Source: an uncultured Paracoccaceae bacterium (lineage in GTDB: Bacteria > Pseudomonadota > Alphaproteobacteria > Rhodobacterales > Rhodobacteraceae). Taken from it: DNA of 34,788 nucleotides. Within the stretch, counting starts at the first letter, position 1. Each line of letters starts with the position of its first letter. The stretch covers positions 1-34,788 of the forward strand of contig CALFSV010000270.1 of the NCBI GenBank assembly GCA_937916485.1. The letters are read 5' to 3'. The notes beneath the pieces were generated by a model that worked only from the letters and a program-made list of their open reading frames with translations, was not told the DNA's origin and did no database searches. Position numbers and translations under genes: made by a program. Shown here piece after piece: positions 8,185 through 15,980 of the stretch.

Positions 8185-9115
8185 AATCGTCATCGGGGCC
8201 GCACAGATGGGCCCCATCCAACGCGCCGACACCCGCGAAGCCGTGGTGGCACGTATGCTCGCGCTGCTTGATCAGGCAAAGGATGCAGGCTGTCAGCTCG
8301 TCATCTTTCCCGAGTTGTGCCTGACCACCTTTTTCCCGCGATGGTATATTGCCGACCAGGCTGAGGTGGATAGTTGGTTCGAGACCGAGATGCCCAATGC
8401 CGCAACCCAGCCACTCTTCGACCGGGCGCGCGCGCACAGCATCGCGATATCCATCGGCTATGGCGAGTTGACGCCAGATGGGCGTCATTTCAACACCCAG
8501 ATCCTGACCGACAGACAGGCAAATATCATCGGCAAATACCGCAAGATCCATTTGCCTGGGCATGATGAATACGACCCTGAACGCAGCTTTCAGCACCTTG
8601 AAAAGCGTTACTTCGCACCCGGAGATTTGGGCTTTCCTGTGTTTCGCAACATGGATGCTTGGATGGGCATGCTCATCTGCAACGACCGTCGCTGGCCCGA
8701 GGCCTATCGCGAGATGGGGCTGCAAGGGGTCGAGTTGATCGTCCTGGGCTACAACACACCCTCGGGCAATTCGCAAAACGCCGATGAGACACCCGAGATG
8801 CGCGACTTCCACTCCGATCTGTCGGTGCAGGCGGGGGCCTACCAAAACTCGGCCTTCGTGGTCGCCGTGGCCAAGGCCGGGAACGAAGACGGCCACCCCC
8901 TGAATGGCGGCAGCGTAATCGTATCGCCCGATGGCGTGATCTTGCAAAAAGCCAAGACGCTGGGTGACGAGCTTTTGGTTCAGGCATGCGATATGGATGC
9001 CACCGCTTTCGGCAAAGCGTCGGTGTTCGATTTCAAACGCCACCGCAGGATCGAACACTATGGCCGGATCGCCACGCAAACCGGGGTGATCTATCCCGAC
9101 GGCAAGGAGGGCTAA
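8177..9115 (+). CDS. N-carbamoyl-D-amino-acid hydrolase (nitrilase superfamily)
   Basis: A 312-residue carbon-nitrogen hydrolase. The ATG at 8177 overlaps the MmgE/PrpD stop by 8 bases and gives MREIVIGAAQMGP, the normal start of the family. The Glu-Lys-Cys triad is complete: FPEL (Glu46), GKYRKIHLPG (Lys123), MLICNDRRWPE (Cys168). The segments LTTFFPRWY, FQHLEKRYFAPGDLGFPV and GYNTPSGN closely follow the known Agrobacterium D-carbamoylase, including its length. The enzyme converts an N-carbamoyl-D-amino acid to the amino acid, CO2 and ammonia in the cytosol. Here it lies immediately before a cyclic hydantoinase and a hydantoin racemase, its natural partners. This is one of the firmest functional calls in the window, although the side-chain specificity is open. 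Confidence 0.95.
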   Translation: MREIVIGAAQMGPIQRADTREAVVARMLALLDQAKDAGCQLVIFPELCLTTFFPRWYIADQAEVDSWFETEMPNAATQPLFDRARAHSIAISIGYGELTPDGRHFNTQILTDRQANIIGKYRKIHLPGHDEYDPERSFQHLEKRYFAPGDLGFPVFRNMDAWMGMLICNDRRWPEAYREMGLQGVELIVLGYNTPSGNSQNADETPEMRDFHSDLSVQAGAYQNSAFVVAVAKAGNEDGHPLNGGSVIVSPDGVILQKAKTLGDELLVQACDMDATAFGKASVFDFKRHRRIEHYGRIATQTGVIYPDGKEG

Positions 9116-9118
9116 GGC

Positions 9119-10567
9119 ATGACACATGATCTGGCCATCCGTGGCGGCACTCTTGCGACCGCGACCGAAACTTTTCGTGCCGATATCGGCATCCGCGACG
9201 GGCGCATCGTCACCATCGCCGAGGCGATCACGGACGCGCAGGATGTGATCGACGCCACCGGCAAGATCGTCATGCCCGGCGGGATCGAGGCGCATTGCCA
9301 TATCGCGCAAGAAAGCGGAATGGGCGTGATGACGGCGGATGACTATGAAAGCGGTTCGATCTCGGCGGCTTTCGGTGGCAATTCCTGCATCGTGCCATTT
9401 GCTGCGCAGAAGAAGGGGCAAAGCCTTGCGGATACGCTGGCGACCTATGATGGGCGCGCTGCGCCAAAATCGGTGCTGGATTGGTCCTATCACCTAATCT
9501 TGACAGATCCGACCGCCGCTGCATTGGCGGAACTGCCCGATGTTTTCGCCCGTGGCGTGACCTCGTTCAAGGTGTTCATGACCTATGCGACACGGGTCTC
9601 GGACACGCAGTTTCTCGATATCTTGTCAGTGGCAGGCCAACACGGGGCCTTGACCATGGTGCACGCCGAAAATCATGACATGCTGGAATGGATGGCAAGC
9701 CGGATGGTTGCAGGCGGCAATATAGCGCCGCGTTACCACGCCCCGTCGCGCCCCGGCTTGGCCGAGGAAGAGGCGATCAACCGTGCTATAGCGCTGGCAC
9801 GGCTGGCGCAGGCACCGATTTTCATCGTCCATGTATCAACGCCCGGCGGGGCCGAGTTGGTGGCCCGCGCCCGTGCGGCAGGTGGTCAAGTCTGGGCAGA
9901 AACCTGTCCGCAATACCTGTTCTTGACCCGCGATGATCTGGATAAGCCGGGGATGGAGGGGGCCAAGTTCATCTGCTCACCACCGCTACGCGACACCGCC
10001 ACGCAAGCGGCGCTCTGGCAGCATGTTCAGGCAGGGACGCTGTCGCTGGTCTCGTCCGATCATGCGCCATATCGCTACGATGACACAGGTAAATTTCAAG
10101 CGGGTCGGGATGTAACCTTCCGCCAAATCGCCAATGGCATGCCGGGAATCGAGATGCGCCTGCCGCTGATGTTCTCCGAAGGGGTAATGAAAGGACGGAT
10201 TAGCATCAATCAATTCGTGGCGCTGTCTTCGACCAATGCGGCGCGCATTTATGGCATGTTGCCCCGCAAAGGCACATTGGCCATCGGGGCAGATGCCGAT
10301 ATCGCGATTTGGGATCCAACACAGACGCGTGTCGCGGGCGCGATGCATGACGCGATGGACTATAACCCCTTTGCCGGCATGACGGTGACCGGATGGCCCG
10401 TGACGGTGCTGGGGCGCGGCCAGCGGATCGTCGACAATGGCGCGCTGTGTGTCAAACCTGGTACGGGGCGCTTCGTCAAGCGTGCGCCGATCGATTTGAC
10501 CGGGCGGGCAGGTCAGCCCGTGGCCGAACTCGATCCGGCCAACAACTTCGGAGCGACTTTGTCATGA
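9119..10567 (+). CDS. D-hydantoinase/dihydropyrimidinase-type cyclic amidohydrolase
   Basis: A 482-residue member of the amidohydrolase superfamily, usual length for a D-hydantoinase. Binuclear metal ligands are visible: the HxH of GGIEAHCHI (His59, His61), the carbamylated lysine in SFKVFMTY (Lys151), MVHAEN (His182), IVHVST (His238) and SSDHAPY (Asp314). The SFKVFMTY and ETCPQYL segments are characteristic of hydantoinases and dihydropyrimidinases. GGIEAHCH instead of GGIDxHTH is a small departure near the active site. The reaction is ring opening of a 5-substituted hydantoin or dihydropyrimidine to an N-carbamoyl amino acid, the substrate of the enzyme encoded 3 bases upstream. The stop overlaps the racemase start as ATGA. 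Confidence 0.94.
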   Translation: MTHDLAIRGGTLATATETFRADIGIRDGRIVTIAEAITDAQDVIDATGKIVMPGGIEAHCHIAQESGMGVMTADDYESGSISAAFGGNSCIVPFAAQKKGQSLADTLATYDGRAAPKSVLDWSYHLILTDPTAAALAELPDVFARGVTSFKVFMTYATRVSDTQFLDILSVAGQHGALTMVHAENHDMLEWMASRMVAGGNIAPRYHAPSRPGLAEEEAINRAIALARLAQAPIFIVHVSTPGGAELVARARAAGGQVWAETCPQYLFLTRDDLDKPGMEGAKFICSPPLRDTATQAALWQHVQAGTLSLVSSDHAPYRYDDTGKFQAGRDVTFRQIANGMPGIEMRLPLMFSEGVMKGRISINQFVALSSTNAARIYGMLPRKGTLAIGADADIAIWDPTQTRVAGAMHDAMDYNPFAGMTVTGWPVTVLGRGQRIVDNGALCVKPGTGRFVKRAPIDLTGRAGQPVAELDPANNFGATLS

Positions 10568-11226
10568 GCGGTCCCATTTTGGTCATCAATCCAAACGCTA
10601 ACCCGGCGGTCACGGCAGGGCTTGATGCCGCGATGGCCCCGTTTCGACTATCGGGCGGCCCCGAGATTGCATGCGTGACGGTGCCCGATGGCCCGTTTGG
10701 CATCGAAAGCCAAGCCGATAGCGACGCGGCTGTCGCGCCGATGCTGGCTATGATCCGCGCACGCCCCGATGCGGCGGCGATCATCATCGCCTGCTATTCG
10801 GATCCGGGCATTGATGCCGCGCGCGAGGTCGCGAATGTCCCTGTCTTCGGGATGCAAGAAAGCGGTTTTCTGACCGCCATGTCGCGGGGTGACCGTATCG
10901 GCGTGGTCGCCATCTCCGAGGGTTCAATCCTGCGGCACCGCAAATACCTGCGCCGCATGGGGGTATTGGAGCGCATGGTCGCAGAACGCCCCTTGAACAT
11001 GTCGGTAGCCGAAACCGCCTCGGGGGACGGAACATTCGCTCGGCTGCGCGTGGTTTCGGAAACACTCGTCCATACGGATCATGCCGATGTCATCGTTCTG
11101 GGCTGTGCCGGCCTTTCGGCGCATCGGGCCAGCTTGGAAAAAGCCATCGGCAGGCCGGTTGTCGATCCGACACAGGCGGCCGTTGCCATGGCCTTGGGCG
11201 CGTTGCTGGTTCAGTCGAAGCGATAG
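10564..11226 (+). CDS. Hydantoin racemase (Asp/Glu racemase superfamily)
   Basis: A 220-residue racemase. The ATG at 10564 overlaps the hydantoinase stop; the open frame reaches further upstream, but only inside the hydantoinase gene. Both catalytic cysteines are present: IIACYSDPGID (Cys77) and VIVLGCAGLSAH (Cys181), with the C-terminal GRPVVDPTQAAV segment typical of the hydantoin racemase group. It should interconvert the D and L forms of a 5-substituted hydantoin so that the D-specific hydantoinase and carbamoylase can use both. Together the three genes form a complete hydantoin-to-D-amino-acid set. Its 3' end overlaps the convergent lyase gene by 16 bases. Confidence 0.92.
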   Translation: MSGPILVINPNANPAVTAGLDAAMAPFRLSGGPEIACVTVPDGPFGIESQADSDAAVAPMLAMIRARPDAAAIIIACYSDPGIDAAREVANVPVFGMQESGFLTAMSRGDRIGVVAISEGSILRHRKYLRRMGVLERMVAERPLNMSVAETASGDGTFARLRVVSETLVHTDHADVIVLGCAGLSAHRASLEKAIGRPVVDPTQAAVAMALGALLVQSKR

Positions 11227-12092
11227 CGCGCCTCGGCCGCATCATAGTTTTCTTTGTCGACCAAGCGTTGGCGCTCTTCGAAATCGGCTAGCCGGTCGAT
11301 CACGGCACTGACATCACCTTGGACCTTCAAGACACCCAAGACCTCGGACATGGCGCGCATCGCTGCTTGCAGGGCAGTGTTGGCATAAAGCACCATAGCA
11401 AAGCCCATCGCTTGCAGCTCTGCCTGTGCGATCAGCGGTGTCTTGCCGCCAACGACCATATTGGCCACCTGTGGCACAGATAGACGCTTGGCGATGATCC
11501 GCATTTCATCGACCGAAATAGGCGCCTCGACAAAGGTCATGTCGGCACCCGCTTCGATAAAGGCTTCTGCGCGATCTAGCGCTGCCTCCAGCCCATGTAT
11601 CGCGCGGGCATCCGTGCGGGCGATCAACAAGGTATTGGGGTCTTCGCGTGCATCCACGGCGGCCTTGATCTTCGAGACAGCCTCATCAAGACCAATCACG
11701 GCCTTGCCCGCGAAATGCCCGCATTTCTTGGGAAACACCTGATCTTCCATCTGCATCGCGGCCGCCCCGGCGCGCTCAATCACGCGCACGGTACGTTGCG
11801 TGTTGATGGCATTGCCAAAGCCCGTATCGATATCGACCACCAAAGGCAGATCCGTAATCTCAGAAATCGCCGAGACAGTGCTTGCAAGTTCTGTCAGGGT
11901 CACAAGCCCGATATCGGGCGCACCCAGATAAGTATTGGCGATGCCAGCGCCGGTCACATAGACCGCGTCAAAGCCCTGATCGGCGATCACGCGCGCCGTC
12001 AAAGCGTTCCCCGCACCGGGCAGAATCAATGCCTCGCGGCGTTCCATACATGCGCGAAACGCACGGCGGCGCTCGGCAAGACTGCTTGTCAT
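11211..12092 (-). CDS. Isocitrate lyase/PEP mutase family lyase (copy 2)
   Basis: A 293-residue lyase with all key elements: YVTGAGIANTYLG near residue 45, VVDIDTGFGN (Asp87, Asp89), MED at 115-117, the catalytic loop FPKKCGH with Cys124, and LLIARTDAR with Arg159. The KKCGH loop and size fit 2-methylisocitrate, 2,3-dimethylmalate or carboxyvinyl-carboxyphosphonate type enzymes. Expected chemistry is C-C bond cleavage of a 2-hydroxy dicarboxylate, releasing pyruvate, glyoxylate or a related oxo acid. It is the last gene of the operon with the FCD regulator (ATGA overlap at 12089-12092) and two PuuE-like hydrolases. Its tail overlaps the racemase gene by 16 bases, so the two operons may interfere by antisense transcription. 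Confidence 0.92.
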   Translation of the reverse strand: MTSSLAERRRAFRACMERREALILPGAGNALTARVIADQGFDAVYVTGAGIANTYLGAPDIGLVTLTELASTVSAISEITDLPLVVDIDTGFGNAINTQRTVRVIERAGAAAMQMEDQVFPKKCGHFAGKAVIGLDEAVSKIKAAVDAREDPNTLLIARTDARAIHGLEAALDRAEAFIEAGADMTFVEAPISVDEMRIIAKRLSVPQVANMVVGGKTPLIAQAELQAMGFAMVLYANTALQAAMRAMSEVLGVLKVQGDVSAVIDRLADFEERQRLVDKENYDAAEARYRFD

Positions 12093-12781
12093 TCGCTAAA
12101 TTCCTCGTCTTTCATCCAGTGCTCGACAGCCGAGCGACTAGACCGCAAATGCGCCCGCATTGCTGCCTCTGCTGCATCAGGGTCGCGTGCGCGGAGCGCG
12201 TCTACGATCTTTTTATGTTCTTTTAGGGCTTCTGCAGCGCGACCAGGGCGCATCGACAGATGGTGGCGGTAAAGGCGCAAAAGCGAGTAAAGCTCGTCCC
12301 CTAGCATACCGGTCAAGCGTGCATTGCCACAAGCGCGCAAAATAGCCTGATGAAAATCACCGTCGCCCGGGGCTTGGAAATAACCGCGCCCTTGGCGCAT
12401 GGCGTCAGAGTTTTCATGCGCGCTTAACATCGCCGCAAGGTAGTCCAGATCGGCATCGGTCATCTTCGTGGCCGCTAATCGGCAGGCCATCCCTTCGAGG
12501 CTTTCGCGCACTTCCAGCAGGTCAAGGAGGTCTTGCTTGCTCAGCGCCACAACCCGCGCGCCATGGTTCGACACGCGCGTAACCAGCTTGCGACCTTCGA
12601 GTTGCCCGATCGCCTCGCGCAGGGGGCCACGCGAAATACCAAAGCGGCGCGCCAATTCGCTTTCGCTCAGCCGCTCGCCGGGGCCAAGTTCGCCTTCCAT
12701 GATGGCTTTTTCCAGCCGTTCCAACGCGAGGCTGGACAGGTTTTGTGCCACAAGGCGTTCTGATACATTTCCCACGCTCAC
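12089..12781 (-). CDS. GntR/FadR-type regulator with FCD domain
   Basis: A 230-residue regulator. The winged helix spans about residues 18-85 (ALERLEKAIMEGEL, GERLSESELARRFGISRGPLREAI, LEGRKLVTRVSNHGARV) and an all-helical FCD ligand domain about 90-215, with the expected metal/ligand-site residues in DGDFHQAILRACGN and MRAHLRSS. The start is GTG at 12781, overlapping the preceding stop as GTGA; a second GTG lies two codons later. FCD regulators sense small organic acids and bind short palindromes of the TGTnnACA kind. Elements with that core occur at 17409, 25294 and 31189, so this protein is the best candidate master regulator of the island. No such site is evident upstream of its own operon. 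Confidence 0.92.
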   Translation of the reverse strand: MSVGNVSERLVAQNLSSLALERLEKAIMEGELGPGERLSESELARRFGISRGPLREAIGQLEGRKLVTRVSNHGARVVALSKQDLLDLLEVRESLEGMACRLAATKMTDADLDYLAAMLSAHENSDAMRQGRGYFQAPGDGDFHQAILRACGNARLTGMLGDELYSLLRLYRHHLSMRPGRAAEALKEHKKIVDALRARDPDAAEAAMRAHLRSSRSAVEHWMKDEEFSE

Positions 12782-13683
12782 CCAGCACCCTCCGTTACAT
12801 TAGATCCTCTGAAATGCGCCGCGATGTCCCCGACCCGGGTTATCCAAAGTCCCTTGATTTGCGAAACAAGCGCCAAGCCCTCGTCAAGATAGCGGATACG
12901 ATGCGGCATCCCGAAAAGCCAAGGGTGAAGACCCACAACCGCACAACGCCCAGTCTCCCCTGCCAGTACCGAAAGGGCCTCGGCCAGCATGGCGGGCCAT
13001 TGCGGCGTGGGCACACGGCGGTGCCAAAGCGCTTCGACATCATCGAGTTCGGACAGCTGCGGCACGGACACCAAGGGCGGTTGTGTCTGCATCCAATAGG
13101 GCTGGTCGTCATTGGGCCAATGCGCGACCCAATCCAAACCTGCTTCGGCCAATAGATCCAGCGTGCGCGTGCTTTCGCTGAAGTCTTGCGCGATCCATCC
13201 CTTGGGTCGGGTGCCGGTGGCGGCTTGTAGGCGATCAAGGCAATGCGCGATCAGCGCGCGCTCATCGGCCTCGGGCATCGCCGAGGTAACCATGGCATCG
13301 GCCACCGCACCATGCGCGGCCACCTCCCAATTGCGGCGCAGCGCCTCTTCGATCAGGTTTGGATAATGGTCCACGGCGGCAGCATTCACCGCCAACGTCG
13401 CGGTCATGCCATGCCGATCCAGTGCCTCGAACAGGCGGAAAATCCCGATCCTGTTGCCGTATTCGCGCCAAGTATAGGTTCGGTAATCAGGTTGGAACTT
13501 GCCATAGGGATCACGAAAGCGCGGATCAGCATAGCCGTCGGGAGACAGGTTGATGGGCCAATGCTCAAGATAGACCACCGGCGCCAAAGCCACACGCGCC
13601 CCATCGGGCCATTGCAAAGCCGGTCGATTATGCGCGGCGCGATAGGGGTAAAGCGCGTGATCCATCCCGGCGGCGATGCTCAT
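12778..13683 (-). CDS. PuuE/allantoinase-like polysaccharide-deacetylase-fold hydrolase (type II, copy A)
   Basis: A 301-residue protein starting at the ATG at 13683, which overlaps the upstream partner stop as ATGA; five extra codons in frame are possible. The product starts MSIAAGMDHALYPYRA and shows REYGNRIGIFRLFEAL, EVAAHGAVAD, RPKGWIAQD, WPNDDQPYWM and GLHPWLFGMPHRIRYL. These are the hallmarks of the CE4-related branch containing PuuE allantoinase and cyclic-imide hydrolases. The classical sugar-deacetylase TFDDG and HSxxH motifs are absent, and there is no signal peptide, so a cytosolic cyclic amide or imide hydrolase is likelier than a cell-wall enzyme. It pairs with the type I gene upstream; the same type I/type II pair recurs at 31170-29351. 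The substrate is unknown. Confidence 0.85.
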   Translation of the reverse strand: MSIAAGMDHALYPYRAAHNRPALQWPDGARVALAPVVYLEHWPINLSPDGYADPRFRDPYGKFQPDYRTYTWREYGNRIGIFRLFEALDRHGMTATLAVNAAAVDHYPNLIEEALRRNWEVAAHGAVADAMVTSAMPEADERALIAHCLDRLQAATGTRPKGWIAQDFSESTRTLDLLAEAGLDWVAHWPNDDQPYWMQTQPPLVSVPQLSELDDVEALWHRRVPTPQWPAMLAEALSVLAGETGRCAVVGLHPWLFGMPHRIRYLDEGLALVSQIKGLWITRVGDIAAHFRGSNVTEGAG

Positions 13684-14558
13684 GCGGCCTGCCTCCATGC
13701 ATCAGACAGGTACCAATCAGCAATCTCAGCACCGGTCGCCAACCAGACGCCCGTGTGACCCGACACATAACGCAATGCGCGCTCCAACGCCCGGATGCGA
13801 TGAGGCTGCCCCATGATGTAGGGATGCAACGCAATACACACGACACGGCCCTGTTCGGCCCCTTCGCGCCAAAGCGTATCGAAATGATCGATGACCATCT
13901 GCGCGAAATCATCGGCCTCGAAGTGGTGCCGCCAGATCATCGCGTCGTTGATATCCATCTGGTACGGTAGCGTGATCAAACTGCCTTGCCGGACCTGCAT
14001 CCGCGTTGGCTGATCATCGTGATACCAATCGCAATAATAACTGATCCCGGCTTCAGCTACGAGATCGGGGGTATTGTCGGTCCATGTGGCGGCAGGCGAG
14101 AACCAGCCACGCAAGGGTTGCCCGGTCAGATTACGGTAGATCTCAACACATTCATGGATCGCGTCACGCTCGGCATGTTCGGACATGTCCCAGTGGTAGC
14201 GCGTGTTGTAAAGCCCATGCGCCATGACATCCCAGCCACGCGCTTGCGCGGCCGCGAAAATCTCGGGGTAGTGCAACCAATTCGCCATGTTGAGCGACAA
14301 GGTTAAAGGGATGCCCAAGGCATCGGTCACCTCAGCCATGCGCCACAGCCCGACCCGGTTACCAAAATCGCGCAGGCCATAGCCCAAGACGTCTGGATGA
14401 GGGGTGCGCGGCCATGCGTTGCGCCCACCCGTCAAGGGGGGCAGATACTCGTAATGCTCGACATTGGGCACCACCCAGACCGCTACGCGCGCACCACCCG
14501 GCCATGTCAGGCGTGGCCGGTCCGTGATGGGTTGATAAGCGACGCGGGGCGTGATCAT
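13680..14558 (-). CDS. PuuE/allantoinase-like polysaccharide-deacetylase-fold hydrolase (type I, copy B)
   Basis: A 292-residue protein of the same superfamily but a distinct subtype: VWVVPNVEHYEY near residue 27, WPRTPHPDVLGYG, RDFGNRVGLWRM, MAHGLYNTRYHW, RGWFSPAA, DWYHDDQP and ALHPYIMGQPHRIRAL. The aromatic-rich NVEHYEY and HGLYNTRYHW segments are nearly matched in the protein encoded at 30259-31170 and not in the type II proteins. It begins the minus-strand operon ending with lyase copy 2 and lies 26 bases from the divergent amidohydrolase gene. It is probably cytosolic because no leader is present. A role in hydrolysing a ring amide, alone or as a heteromer with type II, is inferred from family and pairing. 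Confidence 0.85.
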   Translation of the reverse strand: MITPRVAYQPITDRPRLTWPGGARVAVWVVPNVEHYEYLPPLTGGRNAWPRTPHPDVLGYGLRDFGNRVGLWRMAEVTDALGIPLTLSLNMANWLHYPEIFAAAQARGWDVMAHGLYNTRYHWDMSEHAERDAIHECVEIYRNLTGQPLRGWFSPAATWTDNTPDLVAEAGISYYCDWYHDDQPTRMQVRQGSLITLPYQMDINDAMIWRHHFEADDFAQMVIDHFDTLWREGAEQGRVVCIALHPYIMGQPHRIRALERALRYVSGHTGVWLATGAEIADWYLSDAWRQAA

Positions 14559-14584
14559 CGTGCGGGTCTCGGTACAGGAGAAAG
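14559..14584. promoter_or_regulatory. Very short divergent gap
   Basis: Only 26 bases separate divergent starts at 14558 (minus) and 14585 (plus). The gap contains the ACAGGAGAAAG ribosome site of the plus gene and no recognisable promoter. At least one promoter must therefore lie within the coding sequence of the opposite gene. Confidence 0.5.
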
Positions 14585-15973
14585 ATGATGCACCATCCCG
14601 CGGACCTTGCCCTGAGAGGCGGCACCGCCTTTTTGCCCGGTTTGGGCCTTCAGGCAGCAGATATCTTGATCACGGGCGGCAAGATCAGCGCCATTGCCAG
14701 CTCCGGCGCGGGCGATGCGGTCGATCAGGTCGATGTCACCGGGCTGACAATTTTGCCCGGCGCGATCGATGCCCATATCCATCTTGGGCATGGCATGGAT
14801 ATCGCCCGCCCCCGCGCACCAGAAGACGCTATGTCCGAGACCGCGGCAGCCGCGGTCGGTGGCGTGACCACATTCATCTCCTACGTCATGAGCCCCGAAC
14901 CATACGGCCCGATTTTCGATGAGCTGTGCCAAATCACGCAAAGCGGTGCGCGTATCGATTTCGGATTTCACTTCGTTATTGCAACCGAGGAACACTTGGC
15001 CGAATTGCCCGAGCTGATCGCGCGCGGGTCGCCCAGCGCCAAGCTTTTCATGAATATCCGTGGCAACGAAGGCGCCCGCCTTGGCCTGCCCGGCACCGAT
15101 GACGGGTTCCTTTTCCGCCTTTTGGAGGCATTGGCCACGCATAAGGGCCTGCTTTGCCCGCATCCGGAAAACATCGAAGTTGCGTGGATCTTGCGTGACC
15201 GCGTCACCGCCGCCGATCCCGAAGGCAACGGTGGGCTGGCGACGTGGAACGCCACCCGTCCGCCCTTTGTTGAGGCAGACGCACTGTCGCGTGCCACTTA
15301 TTTCGCGCGACTGACGGGCACGCCTGTACATGCGGTCCATACCTCGTCTGGAGAAGCGCTCGATGCTGCGCTGCGCCAGCGCGCCGCCGGGTCCGATGTT
15401 TGTATCGAGACCTGCCTGCACTACCTGACGCATGATACCACAAGCGCGATCGGCGCAGTCGGCAAGGTGAACCCGCCCTTGCGCGCCCCCGCAGACCCCG
15501 AAGCGTTGTGGGCCGCGATCGGACGCGGCGATATCGATACAATCGCCACCGATCACATTCATCGCCCCATCACCTGCAAGGATGGCGGTATTTGGAAAGC
15601 GCAGCCGGGCTTTCCCGGTCTCGATGCTTTTTTGCCGGTTCTGTTGACCTATGGCCATCACAAGCGTGGCTTGCCGCTTGAAAAACTGATCCCGTTGGTC
15701 AGCGAGAACCCCGCGCGGCGGATGGGACTGCATGACAAGGGCGCGCTGCGGGCAGGCGCGGACGCCGATATAGCGGTGGTCGATTTGAACGCCGATTGGA
15801 TTGTTGGCAAAGAGCACATACGCAGTGATGCGGGCTATTCGATCTACGAGGGTGAGCGGATGCAGGCGCGTGTCGTGCATACCTTGTCGCGCGGTCGCTT
15901 TGTGTTGCGCGAAGGCATGCTCGATGATGCGGCCATCGGCAACGGGCGCTTCGTGCGCCGTCACTTGGCATGA
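14585..15973 (+). CDS. Cyclic amidohydrolase (allantoinase/hydantoinase/dihydroorotase group)
   Basis: A 462-residue amidohydrolase-superfamily enzyme with ligands GAIDAHIHL (His64, His66), SAKLFMNIRG (Lys153, the likely carbamylated lysine), LCPHPEN (His193), AVHTSS (His252) and IATDHIHR (Asp323). The pattern fits cyclic ureide or imide hydrolases; CLHYLTHD replaces the ETCPQYL segment of the enzyme at 9119, so the two are not recent duplicates. Two adjacent ATGs (14585, 14588) follow AGGAGAAAG; either may be used. It is a single-gene unit, divergent from the PuuE-like pair and convergent with the nitroreductase-methyltransferase gene (7-base gap). Allantoinase or imidase activity are both possible; the catalytic class is firm. 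Confidence 0.92.
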   Translation: MMHHPADLALRGGTAFLPGLGLQAADILITGGKISAIASSGAGDAVDQVDVTGLTILPGAIDAHIHLGHGMDIARPRAPEDAMSETAAAAVGGVTTFISYVMSPEPYGPIFDELCQITQSGARIDFGFHFVIATEEHLAELPELIARGSPSAKLFMNIRGNEGARLGLPGTDDGFLFRLLEALATHKGLLCPHPENIEVAWILRDRVTAADPEGNGGLATWNATRPPFVEADALSRATYFARLTGTPVHAVHTSSGEALDAALRQRAAGSDVCIETCLHYLTHDTTSAIGAVGKVNPPLRAPADPEALWAAIGRGDIDTIATDHIHRPITCKDGGIWKAQPGFPGLDAFLPVLLTYGHHKRGLPLEKLIPLVSENPARRMGLHDKGALRAGADADIAVVDLNADWIVGKEHIRSDAGYSIYEGERMQARVVHTLSRGRFVLREGMLDDAAIGNGRFVRRHLA

Positions 15974-15980
15974 CCACCGC

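Noticed and set aside
7925..9493. A 522-codon open frame on the minus strand
   Set aside because: It lies opposite three genes with intact catalytic motifs (MmgE/PrpD, carbamoylase, hydantoinase), has no family resemblance, and spans gene boundaries. It is a GC-bias shadow.
12778..14558. Cell-wall chitin or peptidoglycan deacetylases
   Set aside because: No signal peptides or membrane anchors and no TFDDG motif; the GNRxGxxR, GHG/AHG and LHPxxxGxPxR pattern belongs to the PuuE/cyclic-imidase branch.
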